Shown: positions 10,432 through 18,609 of the stretch, piece after piece
Layout: the number at the start of each line of letters is the position of its first letter
How positions within the stretch are numbered: the stretch's first letter is position 1
The notes under the pieces: generated by a model
Databases searched by the model: none
Told to the model about the DNA's origin: nothing
What the model saw: only the letters and a program-made list of their open reading frames with translations
Translations under genes and position numbers: made by a program
NCBI GenBank assembly: GCA_029212415.1
Contig: JARGOF010000016.1
Location: forward strand, 1 to 64,000
Origin: Rhizobiaceae bacterium
GTDB taxonomy: Bacteria > Pseudomonadota > Alphaproteobacteria > Rhizobiales > Rhizobiaceae
Length of the DNA stretch: 64,000 nucleotides
Direction of reading: 5' to 3'

Positions 10432-11370
10432 CTAGCTGGCGTCATGCGCCGCGACCTTTTCGCGATAAAACTCTGTGCCGTTCTTGATGTGGGCGATGAT
10501 ATCATCCATCGCCCAGAATTTTTCCCGGACATCAAAATCATGCACGCGGGAGACCTCCGTCGAAAACACGCCGAGGTTCTTGTGGTAGACCTTGGCAAGT
10601 GTCGGATAGCCCATGGGCTCGGCATTGGCCACCAGAGCGAGAAATGTCACGAGTTCGCGCAGAAGCGGTGTGTCATCATGCCTATGGTCATACATCCAGG
10701 CATAAAGATCCGGATGGAAGTTGGTAAAGACCCCGGAAAATCCCTTTGATCCGACCTTCATGGCCGCATGGGCAATCGCCGCATTGGCATTGACAATGGC
10801 CAGTGGCGAATCTGCCACAAGTTTGACACGCCGCTTCACCGTTTCAAAATCGCAGGATACGTCCTTGAGCACGACAAAGCGGCCGGTGTCGCGGCATATC
10901 TTCAATTCATCATCGCTCAGCAGCCGGCGGTATGGCGCAGGACATTCATACATTCCCAGCGGAATGTCAGAGGGGATGCGCCGCAGGATCTCGGCCAGGG
11001 CGTGGCGAAAGCTTTCCGTACCGGCGTTGTTCGGGTCCAGCCGGTTGCTGACCAGGACCAGCGCATCCGCGCCCGTATTTGCCATGAGCGAGAGCTCATC
11101 GACCTGATCGTCGATTGTTTCGGAAATATGGCCTGAGGCAATCACCGGCATCCGTGCACCAATCTGCGCGCAGACAGCGCGCGACAGGGCACAACGTTCT
11201 TCCAGCGTCAGAAACTGCATTTCGCTCGATTGGCAAACCGCAAACAGCGCGTCTGCATCGTGCCTGACATACCAGTCGATCAGGCGCTCCAGCGCGGCAA
11301 AATCAATCTTCCCTGATTGGGTAAATGGTGTCAGCATGACCGGAACGATTCCGGAAACGAGATGGGCCAT
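10432..11370 (-). CDS. Dihydrodipicolinate synthase family protein
   Basis: Class I (Schiff-base) aldolase/lyase of the DapA/NanA/KdgD superfamily, about 312 residues. I chose ATG 11370 because AGGAG precedes it by 7 nt; a GTG at 11376 is too close to that site. The Schiff-base lysine is in FVVLKDVSCD (near residue 170) and the catalytic tyrosine in GMYECPAPYRR. The usual G-T-T-G-E substrate loop is replaced by CQSSE, so the alpha-keto-acid partner is probably unusual. Divergent from the FG-GAP/AroE operon, sharing a 97-bp control region with an IclR-type palindrome. Confidence 0.88.
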   Translation of the reverse strand: MAHLVSGIVPVMLTPFTQSGKIDFAALERLIDWYVRHDADALFAVCQSSEMQFLTLEERCALSRAVCAQIGARMPVIASGHISETIDDQVDELSLMANTGADALVLVSNRLDPNNAGTESFRHALAEILRRIPSDIPLGMYECPAPYRRLLSDDELKICRDTGRFVVLKDVSCDFETVKRRVKLVADSPLAIVNANAAIAHAAMKVGSKGFSGVFTNFHPDLYAWMYDHRHDDTPLLRELVTFLALVANAEPMGYPTLAKVYHKNLGVFSTEVSRVHDFDVREKFWAMDDIIAHIKNGTEFYREKVAAHDAS

Positions 11371-11437
11371 GGCCACGCTCCTGTTTTGGTTTCAACTGCT
11401 ATAGCCAATTCCCCATTGTTCCGCAAATCAAAATGGT

Positions 11438-11451
11438 GTTCTATATGGAAC
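11438..11451. promoter_or_regulatory. IclR-type operator candidate
   Basis: GTTCTATATGGAAC is an imperfect 14-bp palindrome (GTTC/GAAC arms, one mismatched pair) centred between the divergent DHDPS-family gene and FG-GAP gene. IclR-family regulators commonly bind GTTC-N6-GAAC-like sites, and two IclR genes belong to this cluster. Confidence 0.45.
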
Positions 11452-11473
11452 GATTTTTGAATGAGGAACGATT

Positions 11474-13459
11474 GTGACTGTCAAGCGATGGGAAGACGAT
11501 GCAACTGTCTGGAGCGGGCCGTTCTACGGCGATCAGGCGCTGAAATATGATGGGTCGGTGAAGACCGGCTTTGCCTCCGGGCGCATCATCACCTGCGTGG
11601 ACGTGGTCGACTGGGACGGTGACGGTGGACGGGACCTCATCATCTCCAGCTGGGACCCCTGCTATGACGGCCGTGTCTACCTGCGCCAGGAAATCGGAAA
11701 GAACGCCGACAATACACCGCTCCTTGGCCCCGAGACTTTGATCGAGGGCGTACGCGGCTATGTCACCGCGGTGCCGGACGGGGATCGGTTTCATCTGGTT
11801 TCCGCCTCGCGCATGCGCGCCCAGATCTATCTCTATCCGAACATCGGTGCGCCCGGCGCGCCGCGCTTCGACCCGCCGGTCATCCTTGAACTGGATGCAG
11901 ACTGGCAGCGCAACTCCGAGTATTTCCATATGGTCCGCTTTGTCGACATTGACGGCGATGGCGCATTGGAGCTGGTCGTCGGCACCGATTCCTGGGACGA
12001 TTACTGGCCCAACGGGCTGGAATGGAACGATAAAGGCTACAGGGGCTATGACGCGGCAGGCCGCTGGCTTGGCGGACCTTTGCGCGGCTATCTCTATGCC
12101 TTCAAGAACACGGGAACCCTGGACAGGCCTGAACTGGCCAAGGGACGTCTGGTCATGGCCGGTGAAAACCCGCTGGAGGTCTATGGCCAGCTCGCCCCGG
12201 CCTTTGGCGACTTTGACAGGAGCGGCGCTCTGGATGTGGTCGCAGGCGAATTCTGGAACATCCTGATGATCGCCCGGGGAACCGGTGATGGAAACTTCGC
12301 TGCCCTTGATGTGGTGCGCGATGGCGATGATGCACCGCTGGAGCTGGACCATTGCATCCATCTGCCCTGTGTTGTCGACTGGGACGGCGATGGCAATCTC
12401 GACATTCTGGTTGGCGCCGAAGATGGCTACATCAACTATATCCGCAACAGCGGACAATTGGTGGATGGCCTGCCGCGCTTTGAGAAGATGGGCCGCGTGA
12501 CGACCCAGGCACCGATTGTCCATGCCAGTGTTCTGCCCTCGCCGGCAGCCCATGATTTCAATGGCAATGGACGTGCCGACCTTGTCGTCGGCAATTGCAC
12601 GGGTGAATTGCTGTTTTATCCCGTGATGGGTCCCGCGACTGAGCCAACACTGGGCCTGGAAAGCAAGTTGACAGCCGATGGCCAGGAAATCCTCGTCAGC
12701 GCCGGCCTTCACGGCTCGATCCAGGGACCGTCGGAAAAAATGTTCGGCTATACCTGCCCGACGGTCGCCGATTGGGATGGCGACGGGCTTGCCGATGTGC
12801 TGATGAGCGACGTGCTGGGCCGCCACATGTTCTACCGCAATCTGGGCGATCACTATCCGCCCCGCTTTGCCGCGCCGCAGGCCCTGTGTTTTGAAGGCAA
12901 GCCGCTGAAGACCGTCTGGCGCGTTCGCCCCGCCGTTGTTGACTGGCTGGGTGACGGCGCCCTGCACTATGTCGCCCTGGATGAAGAAGGGCGACTGGCC
13001 GATTACCGGCGTGCGGGGAATACCGAGCTCACGGACAAACGGTTTCTGACGTGGGAGAACGCCACGCCGGTCACCTTTACCCAGGACGTCGGGGGCGGCC
13101 GCGGGCGCGTCAAATTGTGCATCTGCGACTGGACCGGCAGCGGACGCTATGACCTGATTGTCGGCACCCATGCGCGCGCCAGCCTGCCGCCGGGTCCAAA
13201 CGGCGCGCCGCGCAACACCACCGGGCAGGGCGGCATCTTCTATATCAGAAACATCGGCAGCAACGCCGAGCCGGTCTTTGCCGACCCGGTGGCAATGACA
13301 TATCGCGGCGTGGTGATCGCCATGGGCATGCATGTCGCCTCGCCCGAGGCGGTGGATTGGACCGGCAGCGGTCAATTGGGCCTGATCGTCGGCATCGAAG
13401 ACGGCAGCATTGTCTGGCTTGATCGCAAGGATCTGACCTGGAGCGCGCCGGATGCATGA
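11474..13459 (+). CDS. FG-GAP/VCBS-repeat beta-propeller protein without signal peptide
   Basis: A 661-residue protein with a GTG start (AGGAA 5-9 nt upstream). At least nine FG-GAP-type blades carry calcium-loop-like D-x-D-G-D-G or variants near residues 45 (DWDGDGGRDL), 157, 248, 301, 360, 432, 489, 551 and 627; the last three are degenerate (DWLGDG, DWTGSG twice). No signal peptide or membrane segment is visible, unlike most FG-GAP proteins, so it should act in the cytoplasm. The stop overlaps the following AroE-like start by 8 nt. The propeller could be a lyase, hydrolase or epimerase of the pathway; I do not recognise a catalytic signature. Confidence 0.8.
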   Translation: MTVKRWEDDATVWSGPFYGDQALKYDGSVKTGFASGRIITCVDVVDWDGDGGRDLIISSWDPCYDGRVYLRQEIGKNADNTPLLGPETLIEGVRGYVTAVPDGDRFHLVSASRMRAQIYLYPNIGAPGAPRFDPPVILELDADWQRNSEYFHMVRFVDIDGDGALELVVGTDSWDDYWPNGLEWNDKGYRGYDAAGRWLGGPLRGYLYAFKNTGTLDRPELAKGRLVMAGENPLEVYGQLAPAFGDFDRSGALDVVAGEFWNILMIARGTGDGNFAALDVVRDGDDAPLELDHCIHLPCVVDWDGDGNLDILVGAEDGYINYIRNSGQLVDGLPRFEKMGRVTTQAPIVHASVLPSPAAHDFNGNGRADLVVGNCTGELLFYPVMGPATEPTLGLESKLTADGQEILVSAGLHGSIQGPSEKMFGYTCPTVADWDGDGLADVLMSDVLGRHMFYRNLGDHYPPRFAAPQALCFEGKPLKTVWRVRPAVVDWLGDGALHYVALDEEGRLADYRRAGNTELTDKRFLTWENATPVTFTQDVGGGRGRVKLCICDWTGSGRYDLIVGTHARASLPPGPNGAPRNTTGQGGIFYIRNIGSNAEPVFADPVAMTYRGVVIAMGMHVASPEAVDWTGSGQLGLIVGIEDGSIVWLDRKDLTWSAPDA

Positions 13460-14270
13460 TGCTCCTTCCATCGACGGCAATACAAAGATCATGGGGCTGA
13501 TCGGCAGCCCGGTCACCCAGGTCAAGACACCGCAGGCCATCAATCCGATCTTTGCTGAGGCCGGGGCCAATATCCTGTGCGTGCCGATCCATGTGGATGA
13601 TCTGGAAACGGCTATGGCCGGGTTCAGGGCCATGCACAATCTCATCGGCTTTGGTGTGACCTTGCCACACAAGCAGCAGATCGCGTCCCTGTGCGACAGC
13701 CTTGACCCGGCCGCCGAACAGGTCGAAGCGGTCAATGTGGTGCGCCGCGAACGCGACGGCAGCTTTCGTGGCTATCAGTTTGACGGGCGCGGTTTTGTCG
13801 GTGGGTTGATGGCGCAGGGGCATGATCCGAAGGGCAGGTCCGTGCTTGTCATCGGTGCCGGGGGCGCCTCTGCTGCCATTGTCACGGCCCTGATCATGGC
13901 CGGTGCGTCAGAGGTGGGTATCAGCAACCGCACCACATCCAGGGCCGAGGCTCTGGCGCAACAGGTCCGGGCCCGCATCGGCGGCAATGTTCATGCCTGT
14001 GATCCCATGCCCAAACCGGGACAGATGATCGTCAATGCCACCTCCCTTGGCATGGATGAGGCTGACGCCCTGCCGCTGGATCCGGCGCTTCTGGACGAAT
14101 CGATGCTGGTTGCCGAGGTGATCGCAAAACCTGCGATCACCGCCCTTTTGGAACAGGCCAGACAACGCGGTGCGACAATTCATGGCGGCCAGCACATGAT
14201 CGAAGGCCAGGTGCCGATGATTGCCGCCCATTTCCTCGCGCTTTATGGCCCCGACCAGATCAAGGCGTAA
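13452..14270 (+). CDS. Shikimate dehydrogenase-like oxidoreductase (paralogue 1)
   Basis: NAD(P)-dependent oxidoreductase of the AroE family, 272 residues. The catalytic lysine is in GVTLPHK, the following Asn in AVNVV, and the catalytic Asp in QFDGRGF. The NAD(P) site is GAGGASAAI with the second-strand motif SNRTTSR, which is NADP-like. The substrate signature H-S-x-S-P is replaced by QVKTP, so both carboxylate-binding serines are changed. I therefore doubt shikimate as substrate. It overlaps the FG-GAP gene by 8 nt, and its 3' end overlaps the convergent IclR gene by 11 nt. Confidence 0.87.
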   Translation: MHDAPSIDGNTKIMGLIGSPVTQVKTPQAINPIFAEAGANILCVPIHVDDLETAMAGFRAMHNLIGFGVTLPHKQQIASLCDSLDPAAEQVEAVNVVRRERDGSFRGYQFDGRGFVGGLMAQGHDPKGRSVLVIGAGGASAAIVTALIMAGASEVGISNRTTSRAEALAQQVRARIGGNVHACDPMPKPGQMIVNATSLGMDEADALPLDPALLDESMLVAEVIAKPAITALLEQARQRGATIHGGQHMIEGQVPMIAAHFLALYGPDQIKA

Positions 14271-15045
14271 GGTCACGCAGAACATCCAGCCCCGTCAGTT
14301 GCGCCGAGGCATGGCGAAGCTGCGGCAGGCAGGCCAGCAATTGCTTGTTGGTCAGCCGCGCGCTGGGGCCGGCGATTGAAAGCGTACCGACGACGGTCTG
14401 CCCGTCACGGCCCCGGATCGGCACAGCAAGGGCTGAAATGCCGGGTTCTGCTTCCTCTTCCGCCAGTCCGTAGCCGCGCGCAGCCGTAGCTTTCAGTTCC
14501 GCCTGCAACTCCTCGACTGTGGTCTTTACCTTCGGGCCCTGGAGGATGTTCGGATCGTTGGTGCCGAAGCCGTGCCGAAAGACGATCCGCAGCGCGTCCT
14601 CTGTGCTGAGCGAAGACAACCAGACCTTGCCGGTCGCGGTGGCATGCAGCACCACCTGATGCCCCATCACCGGGTCAACCAGCAGGCCCGACCGCGCGCC
14701 CTGCGCCTTGCCGATCCACACAAGCGATTCGGCTTCCACAAGCGCCAGGCGCACCAGTTCGCCCAGATCACGCGCCAGCCCGTCAAGCACCGGCTGGCAT
14801 TCCTTGAGCAGATCGGTGTTTGACAGATAGCGCAAACCCAGGCCCGGCAGCTTGAGGGTCAGCTTGTAGTCACGGCTGGGCAATTGCACGGCATAGCCGG
14901 CCTCCAACAGCGCCGCCAGCATCCGGTGCACCGCACTCTTGGGCATGCCGGTGCGTTCTGCAAGGGTACCAAGGCTTTGCCCCTCCCGACTGTCAGCCAG
15001 CGCCTCCAGAATTGCAAAACATCGATTGATGATCGAAGATGACAT
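14260..15045 (-). CDS. IclR-family transcriptional regulator (1)
   Basis: Regulator of 261 residues. N-terminal winged HTH (SLGTLAERTGMPKSAVHRMLAALLEAGYAVQ) and C-terminal IclR effector domain with the usual HATATGKVWLSSL and GYGLAEEEAEPGISALAVPI motifs. It sits at the distal end of the minus-strand ABC/AroE operon, 76 bp after the AroE-like paralogue, and converges on the plus-strand AroE-like gene. It probably senses a pathway acid. Similar in layout to the IclR gene at 20454-21293, so the cluster has two regulators of one type. Confidence 0.93.
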   Translation of the reverse strand: MSSSIINRCFAILEALADSREGQSLGTLAERTGMPKSAVHRMLAALLEAGYAVQLPSRDYKLTLKLPGLGLRYLSNTDLLKECQPVLDGLARDLGELVRLALVEAESLVWIGKAQGARSGLLVDPVMGHQVVLHATATGKVWLSSLSTEDALRIVFRHGFGTNDPNILQGPKVKTTVEELQAELKATAARGYGLAEEEAEPGISALAVPIRGRDGQTVVGTLSIAGPSARLTNKQLLACLPQLRHASAQLTGLDVLRDLTP

Positions 15046-15121
15046 GCCGCGTTCCCAATGAATTTTGGTTCCTGATCAATGACATGTCGCAGAGCCGAAT
15101 GCAAAACCTGTTTGTCAGCAC

Positions 15122-15943
15122 TCAGGTCATGGGCTGGCCCGCTTCGAGACCGGCAGCAAATCCGGCAATCAGTGCAATCTGGGCGTTCAACATGTCATTG
15201 CCATCATTGGTGGCACAGCCCAAAGCGCGGGCACGGCTGAGCAATTCCGTCTGCCGCGACAGGCTTGCGATATCAGCAACAAATGTATCTTGAGTCAGGT
15301 GACCAGGATCAACGGGAAGAACATCACCCGGCCGCAGGCCCATGGGTGTCGCATTGATCCAAACGGTTGCACGATGGGCATCGGCTCCGGCTTCGGCGGC
15401 CATCATGACACCGCTGGCGCGGTTGATCAGGTCGACCGTGAAGGCAACGGAACCCGGGTCGCGGTCCAGCACCCAGATGCGGGAAGGCGCTTCGGCGGCC
15501 AGGGCATGGGCGATTGCGCGGCCCGCGCCACCGGCGCCCATCAGCAAGATCTCGGCACCCTTGAGACGCGCGCGATCGGCCCCAAGCCCCTGAACAAAGC
15601 CCGCGCCGTCAAACAATGCACCATGCATGGAGCCGTCGTCGCGGCGCTGTATGCTGTTGACCGCCCCGACCATGCGCGCTGCCTCGGTAAGACTGTCACA
15701 AAGCGTTGCTGCCGCCACCTTGTGGGGAACCGTCACGCCGATGCCGGCAATCGTGTCAATCTGGCGAAAGGCGCCCCAGGTCTGCGCCAGTCTGGCGGGC
15801 GTCACATGGAAGGGAACAGCGACCAGATTGTGCCCCGCAGCGGCAAAAAGAGGATTGATCAGGCGCGGCGTCTGCACCTGTTTCACCGGATCCCCGAACA
15901 CGGCATAAACCCGTGTCGAACCGTCGATCGTGACTGGGCTCAT
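15122..15943 (-). CDS. Shikimate dehydrogenase-like oxidoreductase (paralogue 2)
   Basis: Second AroE-family protein, 273 residues from ATG 15943, which overlaps the upstream stop as ATGA; the longer open frame to 16030 looks like run-through. Catalytic lysine in GVTVPHK, Asn in AVNSI, Asp in LFDGAGFVQGL. The Rossmann motif is GAGGAGRAIA followed by VLDRD, an acidic residue that would favour NAD over NADP, in contrast to paralogue 1. As in paralogue 1, H-S-x-S-P is replaced (QVQTP). The pair may catalyse successive or opposite oxidations of a non-shikimate polyol acid. Confidence 0.87.
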   Translation of the reverse strand: MSPVTIDGSTRVYAVFGDPVKQVQTPRLINPLFAAAGHNLVAVPFHVTPARLAQTWGAFRQIDTIAGIGVTVPHKVAAATLCDSLTEAARMVGAVNSIQRRDDGSMHGALFDGAGFVQGLGADRARLKGAEILLMGAGGAGRAIAHALAAEAPSRIWVLDRDPGSVAFTVDLINRASGVMMAAEAGADAHRATVWINATPMGLRPGDVLPVDPGHLTQDTFVADIASLSRQTELLSRARALGCATNDGNDMLNAQIALIAGFAAGLEAGQPMT

Positions 15944-16824
15944 CCGTGCCGGCTTTCCACATTTTGAAAGATGCTCTCGCAGCGCTGAATGGCCGTTTGC
16001 AGAACGATTGCCGGGTCCCTGCCCCACCAATCGTCGGAAAATATCTCGACTTCCACCGGGCCCTGATAGCCGGCGGCCAAAACCTGTTCATGCAGGTGTG
16101 CCAGATCGATGATCCCGTCGCCCATCATGCCGCGGTCCGTCAAGAGGTGGCGGGTCGGCACCAGCCAGTCATTGACATGAAAGCCGAGGATCCGCCCCTT
16201 TTCGCCCGCAAGGGCGATCTGCGCATCAAGGGTCGGGTCCCACCACACGTGATAACTGTCGACGACAATGCCGATGCCATCGCCCAATTGGTCGCAAAGC
16301 TGATTGGCCTCGGCCATGGTGCACAGCGGCGAACGGTCTCCCGCCAACATGGGATGCAGCGGCTCCAGCGCCAGGCGGATCCCGCAGCCCCTTGCATGAT
16401 CGAGCAGCGGCACCAGCATTTCGGCAACCTGGCGTCTTGCGCTGCAAAGTCCCTTTTGGCCGTCACTCAAGCGTCCTGGAAACACCAGCACATGATCAGC
16501 CCCCAGCGCCGCAGCCTTGTCGATCTCACGTCGCGCCGTTGTCAGATTGTCAGCCCGTTCAGCCTTTGTTGTCGCCAGAAACGGCCCGGCCCGATTGTAA
16601 CCGAAAACCGTCAGGCCCTCGTCCTGCAGCACCTGCTGCGCCGCGGTCACGCCGATGCGGTCTACCTCATCACCCCAGACCGAGACACGCGCCATTCCTG
16701 CCGCCGCGCAGGCCCGGGCGAAGGCCTCGAACCGCCAGGCGGTGCGGAAGGTTGCATGATTCATGACAAGCTCAAATGCCAAGGTAAATCCGTTCTGTGT
16801 TGGCTGTCGCAAAGAGGGCAGCAT
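15940..16824 (-). CDS. Sugar phosphate isomerase/epimerase (AP_endonuc_2 TIM barrel)
   Basis: TIM-barrel protein of the xylose-isomerase-like family, about 294 residues if ATG 16824 is used; ATG 16764 (MNHATF) gives 274 residues and aligns better with the family N-terminus. Motifs: VFPGRL, LALEPLHPM with the metal Glu, IGIVVDSYHVWWDP with metal-binding Asp/His, LGFHVNDW, GDGIIDL and EVEIFSDDWW with the last Glu. These fit IolE/Hyi/3-dehydroshikimate-dehydratase-like enzymes. Four nt after the ABC ATPase stop and overlapping the AroE-like gene. An isomerase, epimerase or dehydratase of the pathway's sugar or cyclitol acid. Confidence 0.85.
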   Translation of the reverse strand: MLPSLRQPTQNGFTLAFELVMNHATFRTAWRFEAFARACAAAGMARVSVWGDEVDRIGVTAAQQVLQDEGLTVFGYNRAGPFLATTKAERADNLTTARREIDKAAALGADHVLVFPGRLSDGQKGLCSARRQVAEMLVPLLDHARGCGIRLALEPLHPMLAGDRSPLCTMAEANQLCDQLGDGIGIVVDSYHVWWDPTLDAQIALAGEKGRILGFHVNDWLVPTRHLLTDRGMMGDGIIDLAHLHEQVLAAGYQGPVEVEIFSDDWWGRDPAIVLQTAIQRCESIFQNVESRHG

Positions 16825-16827
16825 TGC

Positions 16828-17625
16828 TCAAAAATTGTAGACGCCGAGCTTTTCGAAAATCGTGTAGATCTTCTTGGCATAGACTGCAAATTCCGGGTAT
16901 TCGCCCAGATGCGCCGGTCGCGGTCGCGGCAGATCGATGCTGATTTCCTCGACGATGCACCCCGGCGATTTCGACATCACCAGAACCCGGTCCGACAGCC
17001 CAACCGCTTCCTCGATGGAATGGGTGATGAACAGCACGGTCTTGCGCTTTGCCAGCCACAGCATTTCCAGATCGTGACGGATCTGGGTCCGGCTGATGGC
17101 ATCCAGCGCGCCAAAGGGTTCGTCCATGATCAGCATCGACGGGTCGTGCACGAGGGCGCGCGCTATCGAAACGCGCTGGCGCATGCCGCCGGACAATTGC
17201 CAGGGATATTTGTCTTCGGCACCGACCAGATCGAGTTGCTCGAAAAGGGCATCGGCGCGACTGCGCATATCGGCCTTGTCGAGCTTGCGGATTTCCTGTT
17301 GCAGCATGACGTTCTGGATGGCTGTGCGAAAATCCAGCAGCAGGTGATCCTGAAAGACAATGCCGATTTCTGAAATCGGTTTGGTCAAGGGTTTGCCGTC
17401 GATCTCGACATGGCCCTGCGAGATCGGCTCGAGGCCCGAGACCAGCAACATGGTGGTGCTCTTGCCGCAGCCGGAAGGGCCGATCAGGGAAACGAATTCG
17501 CCGGGTTTGATATCCAGATCAATGGGACCCAGCGCATGGAATGCATCCGCGCCGGTCCCGTAGATCTTGGTGATGTCCCGGGCGACAATCGAAGCACCGG
17601 TTCCCTGATTCTTCTGTGGATCCAT
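16828..17625 (-). CDS. NitT/TauT-type ABC transporter ATP-binding protein
   Basis: Single-domain ATPase of the nitrate/sulfonate/taurine type, 265 residues from ATG 17625; a TTG start at 17661 would add 12 residues. Walker A GPSGCGKSTT, Q-loop VFQDHLLLD, signature LSGGMRQRV, Walker B LIMDEPFGALD and H-loop ITHSIEEA are all intact. The C-terminus ends in the SsuB/TauB-like DLPRPR segment. It energises the two permeases at 17703-18512 and 19699-20457. Confidence 0.93.
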   Translation of the reverse strand: MDPQKNQGTGASIVARDITKIYGTGADAFHALGPIDLDIKPGEFVSLIGPSGCGKSTTMLLVSGLEPISQGHVEIDGKPLTKPISEIGIVFQDHLLLDFRTAIQNVMLQQEIRKLDKADMRSRADALFEQLDLVGAEDKYPWQLSGGMRQRVSIARALVHDPSMLIMDEPFGALDAISRTQIRHDLEMLWLAKRKTVLFITHSIEEAVGLSDRVLVMSKSPGCIVEEISIDLPRPRPAHLGEYPEFAVYAKKIYTIFEKLGVYNF

Positions 17626-17702
17626 ATTCAGCGGCCCAGTTCCATGCGCGTTTCCATTCAATTTGCCTGTTCAATTCGGTAAATAATGTCTGTGGTCATG
17701 TT

Positions 17703-18512
17703 TCATTGTGATCTGCGGGCCCAGGGCATCAGCACGACCTCGGCAATCGACATGCCGCTGTTGAAGACCAGCGCCACCAGTGCGGCCATGATCAGCCCGC
17801 TGAACATCAAGGTCATGTCCATGAAGCCCGATGCCCGCATGATCAAATATCCAAGGCCGGCGCTGGAGGCGATGAACTCGGCGATGATCACGCCTTCCAC
17901 GGCCTTGACCACGCCGATTTTCATGCCGGCGAAAATATGGTCCATCGAGGCGGGCAGGCGGATACGAAAGAAGGTCTGGGCCGGACTGGCCCCCATCGAA
18001 CGGGTGATGTAATAGAGCCGCGGATCGACGGCGCGAAAGCCTGACATGCTGTCGACCAGCACCGGAAAGAACGACATCAGGAAAACGATCAGAACAGCCA
18101 CCAGCGGGCCGATGCCGAACCAGACAATGAGGATCGGACCGATCACCGTCTTCGGCATGATGTTCAAAAACACGATCACCGGGAACAATCCGCGTTCCAG
18201 CGCACCAAAGGAGGTGATGGCAAAGGCCAGTGGCACGGCGATCAGCACACCCAGGGCGAAACCCATGAGCAATGTCTTGGAGGTTTCAAACGCATGGTGC
18301 AGCAGCAGCGGAAAATCGGAAACGAAACGCGCCATGAAGTCGGAGGGTTTGGGCACCAGCCAGACCGGCACATCAAAGGCAATGGCAGCGACTTGCCAGA
18401 CGCCCATGACGATCAGCACCGCAACAATGGTCAACAGTCCGGACTTGAGCCACGCGGGCAGCGCAGGGCCACGGGTGCCGCCGCTTGTCTCGACTGTGCT
18501 CATCTGTGCCAC
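17703..18512 (-). CDS. ABC transporter permease (SsuC/TauC type, 1)
   Basis: Inner-membrane permease, 269 residues, with about six hydrophobic segments and the BPD_transp_1 coupling motif SMGASPAQTFFRIRLPASMDHIFAGMKIGVVKAV. A GTG start at 18512 is supported by AAGGA 7 nt upstream; ATG 18503 is possible. It shares architecture with the permease at 19699-20457 but is clearly diverged, so the transporter is probably a heterodimer in the membrane. Confidence 0.92.
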   Translation of the reverse strand: MAQMSTVETSGGTRGPALPAWLKSGLLTIVAVLIVMGVWQVAAIAFDVPVWLVPKPSDFMARFVSDFPLLLHHAFETSKTLLMGFALGVLIAVPLAFAITSFGALERGLFPVIVFLNIMPKTVIGPILIVWFGIGPLVAVLIVFLMSFFPVLVDSMSGFRAVDPRLYYITRSMGASPAQTFFRIRLPASMDHIFAGMKIGVVKAVEGVIIAEFIASSAGLGYLIMRASGFMDMTLMFSGLIMAALVALVFNSGMSIAEVVLMPWARRSQ

Positions 18513-18577
18513 TGGGCGTTCCTTTGTATAATCGCTTTTTGCTCAGGTATTTATGGAGCGGCATCCATGGGAGCGGC

Positions 18578-18597
18578 GGGGCGCAAACAGGCGCCCC
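18578..18597 (-). terminator. Hairpin downstream of the binding-protein gene
   Basis: GGGGCGC and GCGCCCC arms around a 6-nt loop, between the binding-protein gene and the following permease. There is no T-run on the minus strand, so it is more likely an mRNA-stabilising or processing hairpin than a full terminator. Confidence 0.45.
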
Positions 18598-18609
18598 ACC
18601 ACATCATGA

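Noticed and set aside
11441-13735. A 764-codon open frame on the minus strand across the FG-GAP and AroE-like genes
   Set aside because: It is antisense to two well-supported genes and exists because GC-rich codons avoid stops on the other strand; the repeats it shows are reversed FG-GAP codons.
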